DNA of 64,000 nt from Proales similis (lineage: Eukaryota > Rotifera > Eurotatoria > Ploima > Proalidae): contig JAGVRJ010000004.1 in NCBI GenBank assembly GCA_019059635.1, forward strand, positions 1,054,001 through 1,118,000, written 5' to 3'. A model generated the notes under the pieces. It saw only the letters and a program-made list of their open reading frames with translations. It made no database searches and had not been told where the DNA came from. This document shows positions 57,181-64,000 of this stretch, piece by piece; the first letter of the stretch is position 1, and every line of letters starts with the position of its first letter. The translations under genes and the position numbers were made by a program.

Positions 57181-57873
57181 TTATTTATTTTTCTCGGCCT
57201 CAGCCTTCTCCTTGGCGATCTTCTCTCTGACTCCCCATCGTCGGGCGTCAGCTCGGACCTTGCGGAGCATGGCGTAAGAGCTGAACTTGCGCTCCTCGTC
57301 AGTGATCTTGCGGGCCTTCTCCGATCGTCTCGACTGAGCAATCGGCAACACCTCACCCTTGAGCTGAGTGGCCATCTTGACCTCCTCGGCCTTAAATCAA
57401 GCCAATAATTTGTATTTTGACTCGGAATAAGTTAAAAAGGTGGCAAAGATACTTACGGTAGCCTCGCCCTTCTTGGGCTGACCAGCCTTGCGTGGGAAGA
57501 CGATCAACTTCGACTGGTAGAGTTTAAGTCGCTGAGCGTTGACTTGAAGCGACTCGGCCGACTTGTTGCGGCGTCGGTGGTCGACGGCAATACCGACGGT
57601 CTTTGCGTACTTCTTGTAGATACCAGCGGCGCGCAGCTCGTCGTGAGAGAAGCCACGTCCGGCGCGGAGCTTGGTGTTGTATCTCACGGTCTGGGCGTGA
57701 ACAACGGGACGAAGCAAGTTAGCAGGTCGGGGCGCCAGTCTAGCAGCCTTGGCAATGCGAGCGTTGCGTCTGCGCTCCTTTCGGGCGGGCTGATTGAACC
57801 AGGTCTTGACGTACCTCTGCCACCATTTGTGGAAGTGGCCGTTCGGAATCATGTTGTTTCGCTTCGGCGCCAT
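57181..57873 (-). CDS. RPL13: 60S ribosomal protein eL13
   Basis: eL13 is a component of the large cytoplasmic ribosomal subunit. Start Met at 57871-57873 gives [20 protein letters not shown], then [40 protein letters not shown] and [20 protein letters not shown], matching the family throughout. One intron (about 57393-57455) interrupts after KKGEAT. The second exon encodes [20 protein letters not shown] and a Lys/Glu-rich tail ending EKNK at TAA 57181-57183. Length (about 210 residues) is typical. It shares the minus strand with MCM6. Confidence 0.96.
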
Positions 57874-58558
57874 TTCGCTTCAATCTAGCTTCTGAATGTG
57901 TCAATTAGGCGCCTGATTAAAACAGATATATGCAAGCATCAACAACATAACATCCATCTCTAAGCATTTTATCGCACGGCTCATTCGAATTCGTTTTTGG
58001 CCAAGCATGCCACCCATCTAGCGCTAGATCAAGTCAAATGAACGTGCAGTGTGCAAGTAGGACACCGTTGCAAAATTAATTTAAATGAGAGCGCTCAAGA
58101 GCTCGGCCAACAACTTGAAGCCAGTTGCCGTCGATTTTGACTTTTTTTTCTCTCTGCTCTCGTCCAACATGTTCAATCGGTTTCGCTTGCTTTTCTGCCC
58201 ATTCAAACGAGCTATTTTCTCTGTGCCTAGCTCTTTTCATTCACAGGCCATCGACAATCCCTCAGTTTCCTTCTCAAGAGCCAAAGCGTTAAAAATCATT
58301 CAATTTTATTTGCATGATGATGATCTAATATATTTCCAATTTGATTTAATTGTTCTTGTATGTTTTTGAATGTGCAATGTGTGCATGTATTGTAAATACA
58401 TTTTTACATCATTTTTAGAGCACTAATACTCATTTTGTACAGCGACATGTTCAAAGATCAAGAATGAGGAGAATGAGAGCAAAGGAAGATAAAGGACAAG
58501 AAGAAGAAGAAGACAATGAGGGAGAAAAGAAAAAAAATTAAAAATGCTCCGACTCGAT
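57874..58558. other. Region between eL13 and MCM6
   Basis: No gene is supported. It should include the eL13 promoter and the MCM6 3' UTR. A plus-strand frame at 58085-58369 is hydrophobic and Phe-rich without recognisable domains, and probably arises by chance. Confidence 0.45.
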
Positions 58559-61175
58559 CTACTCGTCCAAGATGTAGTTTGGATGGACCACAAGAATCGG
58601 ATCTGACTCGGCACTTTTCTCAATGTTTTCCGAGTCGTCCGAGCCGAGTCCGGTCTTGTCCAGCTTGATGATCACGTTGTCGTAGTTGATCAATCGATTG
58701 AGAATTTTCTCAATCAAAACATTCTGCTCGTTGAGCTGCTGCTCGTTCTCAATCTGAGACTCGATCTCGCTGAGGTACCAGGCGATCAGCTCGCTTTTGT
58801 GCACTCCGCTCAATGTCTCACCTTCGATCGAGCTACGGTTAGAAAATTGAAATATTCTTTTTAAAAACCTAAACTTCACTCACTCTCTGGATCGATTTCC
58901 TCCTCCTTTTTGCGCAGATAGTAGACGAGCATGTTCGAAATGCGCTTGTACTCGTCGTAGGACAATTTGACACTTGACTTTGAATTCTCGCTCGGTCCTA
59001 CCGGTCGCGGGTCATGGTTCTCTTTGTCCATGGGCTCTTCTCCGCGGTCGATTTCCATTTGATTTGTGTTGAGCGCAGAGTTCTCGTCGAATTGAATGTC
59101 GGGCTGCTCAACGCGAACAATCGACTTGCTCAATAGACTGAACGCCTCGTGAACGTGCTCCTCGCGCACCTCTTCGAGCAGATGCATTCGAGCCAAGGCC
59201 TCCGACAGGCGGATCATCGACTCGAGCTGACGAACGGTGATTCGCCACGCCGTTTTGTTGGCGCTCTCTCGCTGCCGCAGCTTCTTGTACTCGAGGATCA
59301 TCACCTCTTGCGCCTGCTGGCTGATCTTGGGCTTGCACAGACGAGCGAAGGTTATGTATTTTTGAATGTCACCAATGGTGTAGATGCGCGAGTTCTCTAC
59401 AACTTGTTCGTCATTTGTGTGAAAGTTGATGATTCTCTGCGCAATCCAGTAGTCGACAGCTTCATTGCATTCGTCAATTAAAATAAAGAACAAGTCAAAA
59501 CGCGACATGATAGGCGCGCTCATGTTTATGTTGTATCGCAGTGATTTGCATCGATCGTAGCGACCGTTTATGGGATTTGCCGCAGCCAGAATACTTGCTC
59601 GAGCGTTTAGAGTGGCCTTGATGCCGGCTTTGGTGATGCTGATTGTCTGCTGCTCCATGGCTTCGTGAATGGCCACTTGGTCCTTGAGGTCCATTTTGTC
59701 GAATTCGTCTATGCAGCAAATACCGTTGTCGGCCAACATGAGCGCACCGGCCTCGATCACAAACTCGTACGACTCTTCGTCGCGGCTGACCGCAGCAGTT
59801 AGACCCGCAGCCGAGCTCGACTTACCACAAGTGTAGACTGCGCGCGGAGCGAACTCCTCCACTTGAGTCAGAAATTGACTTTTAGCGGTACTAGGATCGC
59901 CCACTATGCAGATATTTATGTCACCACGAAGACTGGTGCCCTCCAGAGTTCGCTTGGGCACACCGCCGAACAGCATCAGAATGATGCCTTTCTTGATCTC
60001 ATCGTTGCCGTAAATGGTCGGAAACAAGCTCTGCGACAAATTTCTCATCAAATTTTTGTCCTGGCTCATTTCGTAGATTTTCATCCACTCTTGGTCGGAC
60101 ATGGTCTCTTTGAGTCTTTCGATGCTCATCTCCTCGTCGTTCACGTCTCGGCTGCCAAACTTTGAGTTGCACGGCTCGACGTGATAGGCCAGGAATGCCA
60201 TCTTGTAGGTCAGCTCGCGGACACCCAATGCTTTCAGGCCGCTTACTCCTTCGTTGTCGTCCGAGCCGTTTACTCGAGCCGAGGTCTCAGTTCGCGTGTT
60301 GAATGAAGACATTTTGGACACGTCTGGGATAACAATCAATGTGCCAATGAACTCGCAACGATCGCCTGCCTGAGTCTTTTCGACGCACTCGGCTCTGAGA
60401 ATGACTTCAAGACTGCGCGGGATGCTGCCGCGTGGCAGCTCGGACTGAATCTCTTGAATGCGCACTTTTTGAAAGTCGACGAACCGCGACTCGTTTAAAT
60501 CCAAAACGAACTTTTGCCTATTCGAGCACTGCGGATTGCGACATGACGTCGGCTGGGTGTATTTGAACTGCTGAATGATATTTTTTGCCACAGTCTGGCA
60601 GTCGACGCAGACAAACGTTCCACTGACGAGCTCCGGATGCACCGGATGAGTTCGAGTGACTTGTGCGGTGATGCTCACCAACGAGCCAATGCGAGCAGTT
60701 GTTAAATCACGTAGGCGGCATGTTTGCGACACGTTTTCGAACGCAATGTAAAACTCCTTGTTGGCCGGTATCTGCGGTGCTTGCGATCGATCGATCGAGC
60801 CCTGCACAGACGAAGCGTCCGAGTCGGCGTTCAGAGTGTCTTTTACAAAGTTCTTCACCGCCGTGCACAGAAATGGATACAAGCGGTAAATTTGCTCGTG
60901 AATGGCGTTCTTGAGTCGATCGTCGTGTTTCTCAACATCTTCGAAATCGACCACCAGCGTGTTTCTGTCCGGCTTGATGAGCTCTCTGGCTTGCGGCGTG
61001 TACTTTTTAACTTCTGAATCTTTAGGGAACCTAATGCGATCATACACTGTTATTGGGCTTTTAGATAACGGCGTATGTTTTAATAGACTCACTCGTCCAA
61101 GAAGTCCTGAAATAGCTTTTGCACCTTCTCGCCCAATTCGTCGCGCACTTGTGGCACTGCCGCTTGAGTCTCCAT
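58559..61175 (-). CDS. MCM6: DNA replication licensing factor MCM6
   Basis: MCM6 is a subunit of the MCM2-7 replicative helicase. Met 61175 starts [21 protein letters not shown] short intron (GTGAGT to ATTAG) joins LDE to [12 protein letters not shown], as in human MCM6. The large exon carries [19 protein letters not shown] with the CxxC zinc-binding pairs, [17 protein letters not shown], Walker [12 protein letters not shown], Walker [10 protein letters not shown], the arginine finger [15 protein letters not shown] and the sensor region [21 protein letters not shown] second intron (about 58833-58883) leads to the winged-helix tail ([20 protein letters not shown]) ending VHPNYILDE, stop 58559-58561. 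The diagnostic ELVSGTF and [16 protein letters not shown] identify MCM6 among the MCMs. Confidence 0.96.
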
Positions 61176-61772
61176 GTTTAACTAGTTTGTAGATTATAAC
61201 CGCTGCGGTTATATGTTTGTCGAATAAGCCGATCGTGAGTGAAGAGCTCGCGATTCACCGAGAGTTGATCAAGCAATCATAAACTCCGCCTAACGGAGAT
61301 TTAAATTTTCGCGCAAAACAACTTTGTCTAGAGCGCAAGCGCTCTTCTCTCCGACCCTTTCTTTTGTCCCCATTTTTCGCTTTTGAACATTCGCGTTCGC
61401 TTACTTGCGCAACTTAACACTCACACAGACACACACCTAAAGTGCAGCACTCAAATGACTTCAATTTTAATTGCTGACTTTTATTTTTGAGTTTAAAATA
61501 AAACATTTAAAATTGTTGAAGATATTTGCGGAAAAACATTAACATTCATAAACACGGAAATACGAAGGAAATGAAAAAAAAACTACACGTCTCACTTGTT
61601 TATGGTCTGATAGAGATTATGATTAAATAGGAAAAAAAGACGAGGTAAAACGGATAGAAATAAAGCGTCTAGTCTGTCGCTCAAAATAATAAGCGGCTAA
61701 TTTTGGCCAAGCGAAATCATAAGATTAACGGTGATGAAGATTATGTTGAACTGTCAAGTTCGATTGGGAAAT
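61176..61772 (-). promoter_or_regulatory. MCM6 upstream region with E2F-type site
   Basis: The 597 bp between MCM6 and the Ig-protein gene hold no gene. A near-palindromic TTTTCGCGCAAAA at 61306-61318 contains a perfect TTTSSCGC core (61307-61314), about 130 bp upstream of the MCM6 ATG. MCM genes are known E2F targets in animals, so this is a likely cell-cycle control site. An AC-rich patch (61423-61436) and an AT-rich part follow. Confidence 0.65.
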
Positions 61773-63797
61773 TTAGACTGAAAGCCGAGAGTAGCATGCA
61801 AGTATCAAGACGAGAATCGAACCCATGCACTTGGCTGCTGACATGGCAGCCGCAGAATTTGCGTCGGTCAATCGTTTATCTTGGCCGGACTTGAGCTCTT
61901 CGTCGTACTCTTCATGGTCTCTCAAATCTTTTTGTTTGTTAAAGTTAAACAGGTGGAAAACTCGAAGCCAAATTGGATTGGGACTTACTTTGAACTCGCA
62001 CTCGAGATCGATTAAAATAGGGAATTATATTCGAACGATGAAACGGTGGTCGACCGTAGTTGAAATATCTTGTCGACGGTTCGCTCGAGTCTAAGAAGTT
62101 TGAAATAATCAAATGAAATGCGACTTTTCAAAAGTAATTTTCAAATTTACCTTTTGAATCGATCGCGTATTCGGATGGCGACGAATCGGTTCGATCGTTT
62201 TTAAGAATAATGTTTGATCTAATCAAGTTGTGGTCCGATGGCATTGAATTTTGGTCGAATGCAGCAACTGAGCTGGTCAAATCTGCATAACTGTTGGCTG
62301 TGCTTGCGTCGTTCGGCGAAAGGCTGCTTGATAAGGTTGTTGTTGTTGTGGTCGTCTGGGCACTAGTTGTGCTAATTGTCGTTGTGGTCGTGGTCGTCGA
62401 AGTAGTTGGCGCTGGAATTTCGAACAGCTCAACTTTACCGATCGCCCTTCCGAGCGCGTTCTCTGCCACGCACCAGTATTCGCCAAAATCGTTCGCGTCT
62501 AGATACTGAGAATGAGAGGAATAAATATAACCGCCTGCACCACACTGATCTTGTCTACTGAAGAGTCTTACATTCACATGTAGACGGTAGTACGAGTTGG
62601 GCAGATTCTCCATTCCGTGCTTGCTGCTCTCGTAGAGTCGGGTGCCGTTCTTCATCCAGATCAAGTAGGCCTCGGGATTGCTGTCCACTTGACAGTCAAT
62701 TATAACCCGTTCGCCTTGACGCTGAAATACACGTTGATTGATTATTTCAATTTGCGGCTTGTCTATCAATAATCAATTGAAGGTTAACTGTCACAGATGT
62801 CGAGCTTTTAGCTTTAACTTTACATTGTACGTTGAGAAATATTTTCTTGCTGACTGTTGGTGGGATAGAATTGTCGGCGACGCACTCGAATTCTTTCGGC
62901 GTGCTTCGGTCGACAATTACGCTGACACTCTTCTGGCCGCGAAATAGCTCTTGAAATGCAGATGCGGTTGAAAGATGAGTTGGCAAAATTGCACGCGACT
63001 CGTTCAAGACTCACCAATCTCATACGCGATTCCATTCACGTATTTGTACCATTTTATGAGCGGCTCAGGCTTGCCGTAGAACTCGCACTTCATGGTCACG
63101 TTGCCGAACTGCTTTACATTCAGTCGATCCATCGTGTGTTTGTTGAGGAGCACAGGCGGAACTGAACGTAGATGTGAATTGAACTGCAGTGAATCTAAAA
63201 CTAGCGCACGGGCACTTACCCATCACATCGAGGTAAACGTATTTATTCTCCATGGCGTTGGTCTGGCAAACGTAAAAGCCAGAGTCGGTCTCCTGAACTT
63301 CTTTGATCACCAGACTCCAGCATGGGCTCAAGTCTTTCATGCATTTTGTGTTTATTCTGCCGTCTTGCGTAACTCGGTTTCCGTTCAGAGTGAGCACTTC
63401 GCCTTTTGGCATTCTGAGCCACACAATCTGGACAAGCCCAAATTCAAGATCAAGCTTCCAGAATCAATTTGAGCTTAAATGGCAAACTTTTTCATTGTCT
63501 CCGTCGATGCTGTCCATTTTACAGTCGAGTTGGACATCTTTTCCGATCGTGCTGGGAACGTAGTCTCTTTCTATTCGGCTGCCTTGCTCGCTTTTTGCCG
63601 CCTGGCGAGCACGAGCTCCGGAACGATGGTGATAAAATCGTTCTCTTCTTTTTCTGTTTGCAGTTTCCGGATGATGAAATGCTTGAAAAAATGAACATTC
63701 GAAGATTCGGTTTTAAGTTAGGTGACGTAAAATGCGCTTTACCAGAGCAGAGAACAATTATTGTCAACAATAAAGCGAGAGAAGAAAGAAAATTCAT
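61773..63797 (-). CDS. GPI-anchored three-Ig protein, lachesin/DIP-like
   Basis: This is an Ig-superfamily cell-adhesion protein of the lachesin/DIP/IgLON type. Met 63797 starts a signal peptide (MNFLSSLALLLTIIVLCSG). Ig1 has IGKDVQLDCKMDS, WLRMPKGEVLTLNGNRVTQD and DSGFYVCQTNAME; Ig2 has VKQFGNVTMKCEFYGKPEPL; Ig3 has GERVIIDCQVDSNPEAYLIW and DFGEYWCVAENALG. A Thr-rich linker (APTTSTTTTTTTISTTSAQT) follows. Phase-consistent splices (donor at about 62152, acceptor about 62094; donor about 61992, acceptor about 61935) add a short basic exon and a last exon. That last exon ends AAMSAAKCMGSILVLILACY then SRLSV-stop at 61773, typical of a GPI signal. The first intron positions are approximate. DIP and Dpr pairing specifies synapses in insects; the partner here is unknown. 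Confidence 0.82.
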
Positions 63798-64000
63798 GAT
63801 TCGACGATGATTAAGATATTGAAACAGATCCGTATTAGTTTTGATTGCTGCTTTGGGTTGCTAAGTCTTGTCGAATTCTCAAGTGCTCAATTATTACATG
63901 TTTTTGCCATCAGCCATTTGAGGTTCGCTCTTTGCGGTGCGGAAATTTCGAGTGGATCGATTGATCGTCTAAACTGAATGTGCATAGAATGAGTTTCAAT
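63798..64000. promoter_or_regulatory. Upstream flank of the Ig-protein gene
   Basis: This is the sequence 5' to the lachesin-like start codon, on the window edge. No recognisable element is seen. Confidence 0.3.

Noticed and set aside
58085..58369. 94-codon Phe-rich frame between eL13 and MCM6
   Set aside because: Low-information hydrophobic composition and no homologous feature; likely chance.
61795..61890. tRNA-like segment on the minus strand (GGGTTCGATTCTCG)
   Set aside because: The T-arm-like motif has no matching acceptor stem, and the same bases encode the GPI-signal exon of the Ig protein in a phase-consistent way.

Overview
This is a compact animal nuclear genome segment. Every recognisable gene is eukaryotic: importin beta, MCM6, eL13, CARMIL, PDCD10, BCKDHA, WRAP73, an Ig-superfamily adhesion protein and a class A GPCR. 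Introns are tiny (about 30-100 bp, GT-AG), often without a polypyrimidine tract. Genes are densely packed on both strands. A GPI-anchored lachesin/DIP-like protein and the gene set suggest a protostome, perhaps an arthropod with a reduced genome such as a mite. That guess is weak, because no rRNA or other marker is present.

Left part (1-5.6 kb): an unrecognised partial gene, a GPCR, PDCD10 (minus), a BolA-like gene (plus) and an RPP25/Alba-like gene (minus). BolA and RPP25 are tail to tail, with stops only 22 bp apart.

eIF4G cluster (5.6-20 kb): two nearly identical full-length eIF4G genes form a tandem repeat of about 5.4 kb. A third, older, internally deleted copy precedes them. It keeps an open 583-codon frame with an intact-looking MIF4G domain and two eIF4E-binding motifs. 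It is followed by a fragment of the SLC25A11 3' end, so an ancestral eIF4G+SLC25A11 block was duplicated and then collapsed. The intact SLC25A11-like carrier gene lies after the last eIF4G.

22-27 kb: a small secreted lysozyme-like protein, a PPP1R36-like gene and two tandem PPP1R27-like ankyrin genes. All three PPP1R-type genes encode candidate regulators of protein phosphatase 1.

BCKDHA cluster (27-35 kb): one normal BCKDHA gene and two diverged paralogues that keep their frames but have lost the thiamine-diphosphate and phosphorylation-loop motifs (predicted pseudoenzymes). A tandem duplication of about 5 kb explains the layout. Its left copy has lost BCKDHA and most of WRAP73 but still carries scars of both.

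Right part (35-64 kb): WRAP73, importin beta-1, CARMIL (with a CPI motif), two tandem APH-fold kinase-like genes with a conversion-like shared 5' end, a large single-exon transmembrane protein with a repetitive ectodomain, eL13, MCM6 (with an E2F-type site upstream) and a GPI-anchored three-Ig protein.

The dominant theme is tandem duplication followed by internal deletion, which produces chimeric or catalytically dead paralogues. Exon boundaries are my own reading of splice signals and homology. Coordinates for multi-exon genes span first to last codon, introns included.
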